This document shows positions 55,419 to 63,653 of a DNA stretch of 64,000 bases, one piece after another. Position 1 is the stretch's first letter, and every line of letters begins with the position of its first letter. Source of the stretch: Pseudoduganella plicata (lineage in GTDB: Bacteria > Pseudomonadota > Gammaproteobacteria > Burkholderiales > Burkholderiaceae_D); assembly GCF_004421005.1 (NCBI RefSeq), contig NZ_CP038026.1, positions 1,178,001 through 1,242,000 on the forward strand. Reading direction: 5' to 3'. Both the position numbers and the translations under genes were made by a program. A model generated the notes under the pieces. The model saw nothing but the letters and a program-made list of their open reading frames with translations. It did not search any database and was not told the origin of the DNA.

Positions 55419-57949
55419 TGTGCCCCTTTGTTGACAAACGCACCGCGCTGCTTGGCACGTTTTTTTAGACACTCCAGGCATACTTCTTTCGGAAGCGTCG
55501 GTAGGGGATAAGCCATGGTCTTCGGACCGGGCACCGAGAACTCCGAGTTATGACTGATCCGCCGGCCACCGGTCATGTCGGTAATTCCTGAGCCGTTTAT
55601 CGTAATGGCCGAGCCGCCGGCTCCGATCACAATTTCCTTCTTGGCAAAAATTTCGATCCGATCTTCTGTTGACAGCAGCCGCAATACCTTCTCGGCAATG
55701 ATGTCAATATCCCCGCTCTGGGCCTGGATCTCGACCTTGCCCTTCGCCGCAAAGAGCCTTATACCGGCGTTGTAAGCGAACAGGCTGATCTTTTCCTTTA
55801 TGCTCGCAATGAGGCTTTTGCCGGCGGCTAGATTTGTGTCCGCCCCCGACGACATTGTCACCTGTTCGCCACTATGAAGATGAGTGCTCTTTGGTGTACT
55901 TACCCCAATCCCCGCGGGAGATGAGGCAAGCAGCACTGGTGCTCCAAACCGGTTGGCCTGCTCCTGCCCTGGGCCGTCATAAGTCGCCTGCGTGGCGTCA
56001 ATGAATTCCTGCAGCGAGTCCTGTCCAGGCAGCGCTTCAGCACCGGATTTCTCTGCTACGTCAGAGAGATTTTTGGTCAGTTCCTTAGCTTCTTTCAGCT
56101 GGTCGCGCGCCTCCCGAACGTCCAACTGCGTCCCCTGTGGCCCTGGCCGTCCATATGTTCCGATGTACAGGCCTTGTTGCGCCGAAATGGCGCCATATGC
56201 GTCCGTATTAAGCGCAAATCCGGAACCGTAGAAGCCTGCACGGTTATTCCCCTGTTGTCCGACGAGGTAACCAAGGCTGAGCTGCGCATTCGTGTTGCTG
56301 CTGAACAGCTGCAAACGGCTCTGTTCAGAGGTGTCGTCCATAACCAGTTGGTTGTAACCTGCACCTTTATATTCCTTGGATTTATATCCGGACAGGCGCC
56401 CATCGCTATGCCAGTCCGGCATCTGCTCACCATTGTAGATGCGTCCAGTGATAACCGGTCGATCTGCATCTCCGTCAAGGTAGGTGATGAGCACTTCCTG
56501 ACCAATGCGGGGAACATGAACGGCGCCCCATCCATCACCAGCATTCGGATAACTTACGCGCACCCAGCAAGACGCTTTTTCGTCCCCAGGGTTGAGGCGA
56601 TCCCAGTGAAAACGCACCTTTACCCGATTCAGGTGATCAGTATATATTTCCTCTTCCGTCGGACCAACAACGGTTGCGGTCTGCGTAGACATCGCCGGCT
56701 TTGCGTGGCTGAACGGACTGCGATATTCGACAGTACGGCGTTGCACTTCAAAACGATTGAAGCAGTGCCCAGTGCGGCTGTTTGCTGCGTTCTCGTCCGC
56801 CGCCTCAGAGTCAGCCAGCCCAGCTTCCAGCTTGAATTTCGCCAGTTGACCTTTAAGGGTCCCCGAGAACTCCTTCCGTGCAATCGAAAGAGGCAGGTTG
56901 TTTTCGATCGACCATTCGATGTTCAACACTATGAACTGACGGGCTTCAACGCCCGCTTCGTCGTGAGCCGGGTGATCGGTAAGTGTGAACCACTTTCCAA
57001 CCGACAAATTTCTGACACCCGATGTGCCAAAAAATCGTTTGGCACGCGACTCCCACTCCTGTACACGCAGGCGAGATTGGTCGGCACGATGCTCGGTATC
57101 GTAACCCGTGTAGGCGCCAGTGTATTCGTAGACTTCCAACTGCGATGGAATACTGCCGTGTTCCGGAAGAACTTGTGTGCTGGTCTCGGTATTGCTGCGC
57201 GGCGCCTTGTAGTCGAACGTTCGTGTCAAGAGCTGGCTATTCAATAGCTGCCGCGCCGATCCCCATTGAACAATTCTGTTGATCTCGTCTGTAGATGCGG
57301 CACCGTGAAACGCTATTTCTTCAGGCACAAGGGGTTTCAAGCTCACCACAGAATCCGTGACGATCCATTCATGGCCACTGCCATCCGATGCCTGCTCGAT
57401 GTACGCGTACCACCCTTCGCTTTCCATCATTCGCATGACAAAATGCCAATCGGTTTCATACTGCGTGCAATAAGAACGTGGCCGCCCGGGCTGGCTCAGT
57501 TCAAACCGAAACCGGCCTTGGCATTGAGAGTGGCCAGCCAGCACGTCGGCGATAATCTCATCGGCGCTCTTATCTTGCCAGATCCGAGCATCCTTGCGGA
57601 ACTTCAGAAAGTGCAGACAGCTTGAGAATCCAATCTGGTACGCGGTCAACTGTCCATCGCTGCCAAGCTTTTTTGCCGTGTGAACGAAGCCATGCACCGG
57701 CAGGTAGCTCGTATCGGGTTGGAGAATCCACAGCGTGACTTCCTGTGCAATTAACTCCTTGAGCTTAATATCCGGATCAAGCGCGAGAAGATCCACAGTG
57801 TAATCAAACCCCTCGCTCATGCGTTCGAAAGCATGGATACGCTGTGGCAGCAGGGCATCTGGACCAAGTGGCGTATCCAGCTTCAGCAGCCGTCGCTCCT
57901 GACCGATATTTCCGAAAATTTGGTCCCACACCTTGTTCACATTAGCCAT
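55415..57949 (-). CDS. vgrG: T6SS spike protein VgrG (TssI)
   Basis: 844 residues. N-terminal gp27-like part (LDTPLGPDALLPQRIHAFERMSEGF), gp5 OB-fold near residues 430-520 (VRVSYPNAGDGWGAVHVPRIGQEVLITYLDGD), then a beta-helical needle and DUF2345-type C-terminal domain (AAGKSLIASIKEKISLFAYNAGIRLF). It forms the trimeric puncturing tip under PAAR. No core T6SS genes (tssB, tssC, clpV) are in the window, so this is an orphan vgrG island served by a T6SS elsewhere. It is the first gene of the cassette. Confidence 0.95.
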   Translation of the reverse strand: MANVNKVWDQIFGNIGQERRLLKLDTPLGPDALLPQRIHAFERMSEGFDYTVDLLALDPDIKLKELIAQEVTLWILQPDTSYLPVHGFVHTAKKLGSDGQLTAYQIGFSSCLHFLKFRKDARIWQDKSADEIIADVLAGHSQCQGRFRFELSQPGRPRSYCTQYETDWHFVMRMMESEGWYAYIEQASDGSGHEWIVTDSVVSLKPLVPEEIAFHGAASTDEINRIVQWGSARQLLNSQLLTRTFDYKAPRSNTETSTQVLPEHGSIPSQLEVYEYTGAYTGYDTEHRADQSRLRVQEWESRAKRFFGTSGVRNLSVGKWFTLTDHPAHDEAGVEARQFIVLNIEWSIENNLPLSIARKEFSGTLKGQLAKFKLEAGLADSEAADENAANSRTGHCFNRFEVQRRTVEYRSPFSHAKPAMSTQTATVVGPTEEEIYTDHLNRVKVRFHWDRLNPGDEKASCWVRVSYPNAGDGWGAVHVPRIGQEVLITYLDGDADRPVITGRIYNGEQMPDWHSDGRLSGYKSKEYKGAGYNQLVMDDTSEQSRLQLFSSNTNAQLSLGYLVGQQGNNRAGFYGSGFALNTDAYGAISAQQGLYIGTYGRPGPQGTQLDVREARDQLKEAKELTKNLSDVAEKSGAEALPGQDSLQEFIDATQATYDGPGQEQANRFGAPVLLASSPAGIGVSTPKSTHLHSGEQVTMSSGADTNLAAGKSLIASIKEKISLFAYNAGIRLFAAKGKVEIQAQSGDIDIIAEKVLRLLSTEDRIEIFAKKEIVIGAGGSAITINGSGITDMTGGRRISHNSEFSVPGPKTMAYPLPTLPKEVCLECLKKRAKQRGAFVNKGAQ

Positions 57950-58208
57950 CTGCCTTAACTCCCGTTCAACTCATCAACTTGTGCGTCAGGCTGGGAATTG
58001 TACTTCAGGAATTTAGGGGAGGTGATTTCGAACATTAGCAGTCGAGCGCTGGCGCACCGGTTGCCACCATTGAACGCTCCGGCTCTTGCAAGGGGCTCTG
58101 CGTTACGCCGGGACCGGAACAGTCGGAATGAAGCGTCACTATCATAAAGGTGGCAACCGGGCCGTCGCAGCCAGTCGCTCAACAAACCCACCCGAGAGGC
58201 CAATGAAA

Positions 58209-58234
58209 AAAAGGCACTGTCGCCAGTGCCTTTT
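58209..58234 (-). terminator. Rho-independent terminator after the scoB 3' fragment
   Basis: 11-bp perfect stem AAAAGGCACTG/CAGTGCCTTTT with loop TCGC, followed on the minus strand by a T-run. It separates the scoB fragment from the vgrG promoter region. Confidence 0.85.
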
Positions 58235-58252
58235 AAGAAGATAGTTTTATTT

Positions 58253-58553
58253 TTAAACCGCCGAGATATCCAGCTCCACCCCAGTCGCGGCGGCGATCTG
58301 CTCGCGCGTCACGTCCGGCGCCAGCTCCTTGACCTTCAGCCCGCTCTCCGTCACCTCGATCACCCCCAGGTCGGTGATGATCAGGTCGACGACGCCGACA
58401 CCCGTCAGCGGCAGGTCGCACTGCGGCAGGATCTTGTGCGATGTCGTGCCGTCCTTGGCGGTCGCCACGTGCTCCATCAGCACGACCACCTTCTTGACAC
58501 CGGCAACCAAGTCCATTGCGCCGCCCATGCCTTTGACCATATTGCCGCGAATG
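58253..58553 (-). pseudogene. Truncated scoB copy (C-terminal 95 residues)
   Basis: The frame from a Met codon at 58540 to the stop reproduces the last 95 residues of ScoB with eight substitutions (for example [10 protein letters not shown] for [10 protein letters not shown]). Similarity in DNA extends to about 58553 and then ends abruptly 14 bases before the lipoprotein copy. The N-terminal two thirds of ScoB are missing, so it is a partial duplicate without promoter. The intact gene lies 660 bases upstream on the same strand. Confidence 0.85.
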
Positions 58554-58564
58554 AACGACCGCAG

Positions 58565-59095
58565 CTATTCCGGGTCTGGCGGACGTTGCGCTTTCGCGGC
58601 AGCTGTAATTTGCCTGCCACGATCGGTCCTTTCTGGAATGGACTCAGCGAAAGTGATTTCAATGGTGTCGTCCGGGTAAAGATGTATGCCCAGACATTGG
58701 GTGCCGGGAGGCACCCCCTCTCGCGTGATTTGCACAGCGTTCCTGACCTGGACGATCTCGCCATTCCGGGGCGTACCTTCGGGACCGTCAAGCGTCCAAT
58801 GCAGCGACTGCACCCCGAATGGAACACGCACTCCTGTAATGGTGCCGGTGCCGCCAAATCTGTTCATCACGCCCAGGTCCGTCCCGTTAAAGATGATGTC
58901 CGTGACCACGCGGTCGATATAGGAAAACATCTCAACATCCAGCACCGTATATCCTTGCGTCTTCCTTTCGCCTCGACCGCAACCGGTGAGGGGAAACAAC
59001 AACGCGACTCCGCATAACCCGAGGGCCCTGCGCCTTCCATCACCGGTCAAACTCATACTCCTGCTGTGTGCCTTGTGTTTGCGATCACTCATCAT
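58565..59095 (-). CDS. Lipoprotein paralogue, orphan immunity candidate
   Basis: 176 residues from the ATG at 59095 (an ATG at 59092 is as likely). The lipobox is FPLTGC. The body matches the protein at 53588 nearly residue for residue in places (VEMFSYIDRVVTDIIFNG, PFGVQSLHWTLDG), but the N- and C-termini diverge (tail QRPPDPE). It lies between the intact scoB and the scoB fragment, without a lipase beside it. An orphan immunity gene against lipases of relatives is the natural inference. Confidence 0.8.
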   Translation of the reverse strand: MMSDRKHKAHSRSMSLTGDGRRRALGLCGVALLFPLTGCGRGERKTQGYTVLDVEMFSYIDRVVTDIIFNGTDLGVMNRFGGTGTITGVRVPFGVQSLHWTLDGPEGTPRNGEIVQVRNAVQITREGVPPGTQCLGIHLYPDDTIEITFAESIPERTDRGRQITAAAKAQRPPDPE

Positions 59096-59118
59096 CGCAG
59101 ATTCTGAAGTTCCCGGGT

Positions 59119-59159
59119 TCAGGTCCGACATTCGGACAATGTCCGAATGTCGGACCTGA
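59119..59159. repeat. Long perfect palindrome (20-bp arms, 1-base centre)
   Basis: The arms at 59119-59138 and 59140-59159 are perfect reverse complements around one A; the arm contains CAGGTCCGACATTCGGACA. Flanking GGG/CCC adds three more pairs after a mismatch. It stands between the scoB terminator and the orphan lipoprotein gene. Resembles a REP/interspersed palindromic element. Confidence 0.8.
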
Positions 59160-59167
59160 CCCCGTAG

Positions 59168-59191
59168 AAAAAAAAGCACGCCGCGGCGTGC
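59168..59191 (-). terminator. Rho-independent terminator after scoB
   Basis: On the minus strand the self-complementary GCACGCCGCGGCGTGC (59176-59191) is followed by eight T. It ends the scoAB transcript 22 bases after the scoB stop, so the lipoprotein gene behind it needs its own promoter. Confidence 0.85.
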
Positions 59192-59212
59192 CTTTGCTTG
59201 TCGCGGACGTTC

Positions 59213-59863
59213 TTACACCGCCGAGAAATCCAGCTCCACCCCGGTCGCGGCAGCGATCTGCTCGCGCGTCACACCCGGTGCCAGTTCGGTGACCTTCAGG
59301 CCGCTATCGGTCACTTCCATCACGCCCAGGTCCGTTATGATCGTATCAACGACGCCGACGCCCGTCAGCGGCAGGTCGCACTTCGGCAGGATCTTGTGCG
59401 AGGTGCTGCCGTCCTTGGCGGTGGCGACATGCTCCATCAGCACGACGACCTTCTTGACGCCGGCGACGAGGTCCATCGCACCGCCCATGCCCTTGACCAT
59501 TTTGCCGGGGATCATCCAGTTGGCCAGGTCGCCCTTTTCCGACACCTGCATCGCGCCCAGGATCGCCAGGTTGATCTTGCCGCCGCGGATCATGCCGAAC
59601 GAGTCGGCCGAGCTGAAATAGGCCGAGCCCGGCAGCGCCGTGACCGTCTGCTTGCCGGCGTTGATGAGGTCGGCGTCGACCTCATCTTCCGTGGGGAACG
59701 GGCCGATGCCCAGCAGGCCGTTTTCCGACTGCAGGAACACTTCGATGTCGTTCGGAACGTAGTTGGCCACCAGGGTGGGCAGGCCGATGCCGAGGTTGAC
59801 GTAGAAGCCGTCCTCCAGCTCCCGCGCCGCGCGGGCGGCCATTTGATCACGAGTCCATGCCAT
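59213..59863 (-). CDS. scoB: 3-Oxoacid CoA-transferase subunit B
   Basis: 216 residues. Class I CoA-transferase beta chain with catalytic Glu in [10 protein letters not shown] (ENG motif) near residue 50 and GAMDLVAG near 125. It forms the heteromeric enzyme with ScoA that converts acetoacetate plus succinyl-CoA to acetoacetyl-CoA. It begins 10 bases after the scoA stop. It works downstream of 3-hydroxybutyrate dehydrogenase (44595), coupling storage polymer use to central metabolism. Confidence 0.95.
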   Translation of the reverse strand: MAWTRDQMAARAARELEDGFYVNLGIGLPTLVANYVPNDIEVFLQSENGLLGIGPFPTEDEVDADLINAGKQTVTALPGSAYFSSADSFGMIRGGKINLAILGAMQVSEKGDLANWMIPGKMVKGMGGAMDLVAGVKKVVVLMEHVATAKDGSTSHKILPKCDLPLTGVGVVDTIITDLGVMEVTDSGLKVTELAPGVTREQIAAATGVELDFSAV

Positions 59864-59873
59864 GTCTGTCTCC

Positions 59874-60572
59874 TCAGTTCGAACGCACGGTGCGCTGTTC
59901 GATGCGTTTTTCCGGGTTGGCGTTGAGCACGATGCGGTGCACGAAAATGCCGGGGGTGTGCACTTCGTCCGGGTCGATCTCGCCGATTTCCACCAGCTGT
60001 TCGACCTCGACGATCGTGACCTTGCCGGAGGCGGCCACGTTCGGGTTGAAGTTGCGGGCAGTCTTGCGGTAGACGAGATTGCCGGCCTTGTCGGCTTTCC
60101 ACGCTTTCACCAGCGCCACGTCGGCCACCAGGCTGCGTTCCATGACGTATTGCTCGCCATCGAACTCGCGGATTTCCTTGCCTTCGGCAACAATCGTGCC
60201 GACACCCGTCTTCGTGAAGAATGCGGGGATGCCGGCGCCGCCGGCGCGCAGCTTCTCGGCCAGCGTGCCTTGCGGCGTGAATTCCAGTTCCAGCTCGCCG
60301 GCCAGGTACTGGCGCGCGAACTCCTTGTTCTCGCCCACGTAGGACGCAATCATCTTCTTGATCTGGCGGGTCTGCAGCAATTGGCCCAGGCCGAAGTCGT
60401 CGACGCCGGCGTTATTGGAAATGGCCGTCAGTCCCTTGACGCCGGAATCGCGCAGCGCGCCGATCAGCGCTTCGGGGATGCCGCACAGGCCGAAGCCGCC
60501 GACGGCGATCGTCTGGCCGTCCTGCACGATGCCGGCCAGCGCCGCGTTCGCATCGGGATAGATTTTGTTCAT
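59874..60572 (-). CDS. scoA: 3-Oxoacid CoA-transferase subunit A
   Basis: 232 residues from the ATG at 60572, preceded by AGAGGGGTCACC; upstream in-frame codons to 60680 are outside the family. Alpha-chain marks: [14 protein letters not shown] near residue 25, GSGTVVE-like region [10 protein letters not shown], and the NPNVA motif in [12 protein letters not shown]. It is the first gene of the scoAB operon. The PAS-LuxR gene is divergent from it. Confidence 0.95.
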   Translation of the reverse strand: MNKIYPDANAALAGIVQDGQTIAVGGFGLCGIPEALIGALRDSGVKGLTAISNNAGVDDFGLGQLLQTRQIKKMIASYVGENKEFARQYLAGELELEFTPQGTLAEKLRAGGAGIPAFFTKTGVGTIVAEGKEIREFDGEQYVMERSLVADVALVKAWKADKAGNLVYRKTARNFNPNVAASGKVTIVEVEQLVEIGEIDPDEVHTPGIFVHRIVLNANPEKRIEQRTVRSN

Positions 60573-60787
60573 TGGTGACCCCTCTATTTTTTGATAAGCT
60601 CCCCCGGTGCACGCGACCCAGCCCGGCGTGGCGCGCAAATGCATCGCCACGCCGCGCAGAGTATCCGCGAGCGTAACCAAGGCCCTGCTCTGTCGTACAG
60701 ATGGCGTACCAGAATAGATTACACAATTGGAAAGTACAATACCGTAGAACTACCTGTAATCCCAGGTAACGAACGGATGGCTCAGCG

Positions 60788-61348
60788 ATGAATGCACCTT
60801 ACGAGATCGACTACGAAACCATCTTCCGCTTTGCCCCGGTCGGCATGTGCATCTCCGTCAACCGGGTAATCCAGTCGAGCAACGACGCGCTGACATCGAT
60901 GTTCGGCTACCCGCACGGGGCACTGGACGGCGAATCGTTCCAGCGCCTGTACCCGACGGTGGACGAGTTCCTGCGCACGGGCCACCGCATCATCCCCATC
61001 ATGAACACGCGCGGCCGCTACTCGGACGAGCGCATCATGCGCCGCGCCAACGGCGAGCTGTTCTGGTGCCACGTGACGGGCCGGGCGCTGGACCCGCAGG
61101 AACCGCTCGGCGCGGGTGTGTGGACGTTCGAAGACGTCAGCGAAAAGCGCCCCGTCTCGGCCGAGCTGACACCGCGCGAGCGGGAAATCGCCGCTTTCCT
61201 TGTCGAGGGCAAGACCAGCAAGGTGATCGCGCGCGAAACGGACCTGTCGCCGCGCACGGTGGAAATGCACCGCGCCAAGCTGATGCGCAAGTTCGGCGCG
61301 GCGACGTCAAGCGAGTTGGTGCATAAGCTGATGGGTGTGACGCGGTAG
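60788..61348 (+). CDS. PAS-LuxR transcriptional regulator
   Basis: 186 residues. An N-terminal PAS domain (about 5-115, FRFAPVGMCISVNRVIQSSNDAL and LFWCHVTGRALDP) followed by a LuxR-type helix-turn-helix (about 128-184, LTPREREIAAFLVEGKTSKVIARE, SPRTVEMHRAKLMRK). No receiver domain, so ligand or redox sensing through PAS is likely. It is divergent from scoAB with 215 bases between starts and is a good candidate regulator of that operon. Confidence 0.9.
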   Translation: MNAPYEIDYETIFRFAPVGMCISVNRVIQSSNDALTSMFGYPHGALDGESFQRLYPTVDEFLRTGHRIIPIMNTRGRYSDERIMRRANGELFWCHVTGRALDPQEPLGAGVWTFEDVSEKRPVSAELTPREREIAAFLVEGKTSKVIARETDLSPRTVEMHRAKLMRKFGAATSSELVHKLMGVTR

Positions 61349-61460
61349 GTGCGGTATTGGCTGGCCATGGCGCGCATGCCAGCCGTGATTCGGTGGTATG
61401 AACATGCGAACCACCTGCACGACGGGGAGGTGCCTCCCGCTGCGAGTACTGGGCGGCAGG

Positions 61461-61853
61461 TCAGCCCGGCACCTTCGCCACCACCTTGATCTCGAACTGG
61501 AAGCCATACAGCCACGTGACGCCCACGGCCGTCACGTTCGGATACGGTGCCTCGCCCCAGAACTCCTGCGCCACGGCCCAGATGCGCTCGAACTGTTTTT
61601 CCGGGTCGACGATGAAGACGGTGACGTCCACCACATCGTCGAAGGTGCAGTCCGCCGCCGCCAGCACGGCGTTCAGGTTGGTAAAGGCGCGCCGCACCTG
61701 CGCTTCCAGCTCGGGCTCGGGCGAGCCGTCTTCGCGGCTGCCGACCTGGCCGGAGACGAACAGAAAGCCGTTCGAGCGTACGGCCGGCGAATAGCGGTTC
61801 TGTTCATACAGGGCCTGGCGGCCGGCCGGGAATACCACGTCGCGTTGGGTCAT
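61461..61853 (-). CDS. RidA family protein
   Basis: 130 residues from the ATG at 61853, which follows GAAGGAGCTTCAG. RidA fold: NGFLFVSGQVGSREDGSPEPELEAQVRRAFTNL, VDVTVFIVDPEKQF and the C-terminal NVTAVGVTWLYGFQFEIKV. The conserved C-terminal Arg-x-x-x-E of enamine deaminases is replaced (TAVGVTWL), so it belongs to another Rid subgroup. It is divergent from the LysR gene, which probably controls it. Confidence 0.9.
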   Translation of the reverse strand: MTQRDVVFPAGRQALYEQNRYSPAVRSNGFLFVSGQVGSREDGSPEPELEAQVRRAFTNLNAVLAAADCTFDDVVDVTVFIVDPEKQFERIWAVAQEFWGEAPYPNVTAVGVTWLYGFQFEIKVVAKVPG

Positions 61854-61932
61854 CTGAAGCTCCTTCTTGGTTGGAATATCGCCACTGTAGCGGTATGCAT
61901 CTGTGCGATAAACAAGCACATACACTCATCAC

Positions 61933-61951
61933 TGTTTGTATAATCCAAACA
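61933..61951. promoter_or_regulatory. Dyad with TATAAT at the LysR start
   Basis: TGTTTG and CAAACA flank TATAATC. TATAAT (61939-61944) ends seven bases before the LysR ATG, so if it is the -10 box the transcript would begin at or next to the start codon and be leaderless. The dyad resembles the T-N11-A symmetry of LysR binding sites. Confidence 0.5.
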
Positions 61952-62884
61952 ATGGACCGATTCGATGCGATGAAGGCGTTTGTCAGGGTGGTGGAAGCGG
62001 GCAGCTTCACGAAGGCGGCCGCCACCCTGCACATGAGCCGCACCAGCGTGACCCAGCTGATCCAGCAGCTGGAGGCGCGCCTGCGCGTACGCCTGCTGAA
62101 CCGCACCACACGGCAGGTGGGCGTGACGCCCGACGGCGCGGCCTACTACGAGCGGGCGGTGCGGCTGCTGGCCGAGCTGGAGGATCTGGAATCGGGGCTG
62201 CCTGGCGCGGCCACGGTGCCGCAAGGCCAGTTGCGGGTGGACGTGCCGGCACCGCTGGCCACCATGGTCATCGTGCCGGCACTGCCCGCGTTCTACGCGC
62301 GTTACCCCGATATCGAACTGGAGCTGGGCGCCAGCGACCGCAAGGTGGACGTGATCGGCGAGAACGTCGACTGCGTCGTGCGTGGTGGCGAGCTGACCGA
62401 CAATGCGTTGATGGCGCGCCGCGTCGCCGACCTGCGCCTTGCCGTGTATGCCGCGCCGGCCTATCTGGCCCATGCCGGCACGCCGGCGCATCCGGGCGAG
62501 CTGCGCGAGCCGCAGCACCGCATCGTCGCGTTCCGCTGGGGACGCACGGGCGGCAGCGCACCCTATGCCATGCGCCGGGGCGACGAGACGGCGCAGGTGA
62601 CGGGCCGACTGGCGCTGCGGACGGACGACGGCAATGCGTACCTTGCCGCAGGCCTGGCGGGCCTGGGCGTGCTGTGGCTGCCCGACTACATGGCGCGCGG
62701 CCACGTGGGCACGGGCGCCCTCGTGCCCCTGTTCGACGACTGGCACGTCGAACCGATGCCGCTGTACATCGCCTATCCGGCCAACCGCCACGTCGGCCGC
62801 AAGGTGCGGGTCTTTATCGACTGGATGGTCGAGCTGATGGCCCAGGACGTGGATCGTCAGGGATCGAGGCCCGGGCCGCCCTGA
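61952..62884 (+). CDS. LysR family transcriptional regulator
   Basis: 310 residues from the ATG at 61952; an earlier frame start at 61871 would add unrelated residues from the divergent promoter. The N-terminal helix-turn-helix is typical (MDRFDAMKAFVRVVEAGSFTKAA, SRTSVTQLIQQLE) and the substrate-binding domain is complete from about residue 90. It resembles the subgroup that controls small divergent genes. The target is likely the RidA gene on the other side. Confidence 0.93.
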   Translation: MDRFDAMKAFVRVVEAGSFTKAAATLHMSRTSVTQLIQQLEARLRVRLLNRTTRQVGVTPDGAAYYERAVRLLAELEDLESGLPGAATVPQGQLRVDVPAPLATMVIVPALPAFYARYPDIELELGASDRKVDVIGENVDCVVRGGELTDNALMARRVADLRLAVYAAPAYLAHAGTPAHPGELREPQHRIVAFRWGRTGGSAPYAMRRGDETAQVTGRLALRTDDGNAYLAAGLAGLGVLWLPDYMARGHVGTGALVPLFDDWHVEPMPLYIAYPANRHVGRKVRVFIDWMVELMAQDVDRQGSRPGPP

Positions 62885-62903
62885 CGGTGGCAGCGGGCTG
62901 CGA

Positions 62904-63653
62904 TCAGGCGTTGGGTGGCAGCACTTCCTTGCCGCGCAGATGGAACACGAGCATGGTGTTTTGCACGTGAAACAGCGGCGTTTCGTGGGCCAGCTCGTCG
63001 AGATATTGCGTCAGCTCGGGGAATTGCGGATTGCCGTAATCGTGCCAGATGACGCACGACGGCGCATCCGCCAGCATCCTGAAAGCATTCTCGGTGTCGC
63101 GTCGCACGTACGACAGCTCGTGGTTGGCATCGACGAAAATATAGTCGAAGCGCGCCGGCAGCGTGGCAACGTCCAGCGTCATCGAATCCTGCAGCAATTG
63201 CTTCACGAGGTCCGCGCGCGCGCATTGCAGGTATTTGCGCTGGAAGCCCAGGGCTTCCTGCGCCAGTTCCTTGTCCTTGCCCTGAAAGACCACCTCGCTC
63301 AGTTCCGGCAGATCCAGCGTGTAGATACGTGGACCCTGCGCGTCGCTGGCGGTGAGGTTTTCCAGCAGGAGCCTGGTCGTGTAACCCTTGTAGGTGCCGA
63401 ATTCAAAAATATAGTCGGGTTCCACGAGGCGCAGCAGCTTGATCAGCAGAACCGACTCCAGCGTGCTCAGCGAACCGGCGCCCTGCGCGGGCGGCATGAA
63501 GAATTTGATTTCTTCCTGATCGGCAAAGTCGTCCGCAATTCCCAGCAGCTGATACGGCCGGATATGCACCATTTCGGTCCCCGGCGGCGCCGAACCTTGC
63601 GAATTTTTTTCCATGGATTTATCGAGAGTTGTGTTGACCATCAAAAAAAGCAC
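62904..63653 (-). CDS. SAM-dependent methyltransferase (class I)
   Basis: About 249 residues from a GTG at 63653 that overlaps the TAG of the previous gene (TAGTG); an ATG at 63641 is the alternative. The Rossmann core has motif I YIFEFGTYKGYTT (SAM loop variant of ExGxxxG), the acidic LDLPE motif and FDYIFVDANHELSYV. This resembles Methyltransf_24-type enzymes acting on small molecules or sugars. It is cotranscribed with a PhyH-type dioxygenase, as in tailoring clusters. The substrate is unknown. Confidence 0.85.
   Translation of the reverse strand: MLFLMVNTTLDKSMEKNSQGSAPPGTEMVHIRPYQLLGIADDFADQEEIKFFMPPAQGAGSLSTLESVLLIKLLRLVEPDYIFEFGTYKGYTTRLLLENLTASDAQGPRIYTLDLPELSEVVFQGKDKELAQEALGFQRKYLQCARADLVKQLLQDSMTLDVATLPARFDYIFVDANHELSYVRRDTENAFRMLADAPSCVIWHDYGNPQFPELTQYLDELAHETPLFHVQNTMLVFHLRGKEVLPPNA

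Noticed and set aside
60572-60680. Longer scoA starting at 60680
   Set aside because: The extra residues do not resemble the CoA-transferase N-terminus and the ATG at 60572 has a good ribosome binding site.
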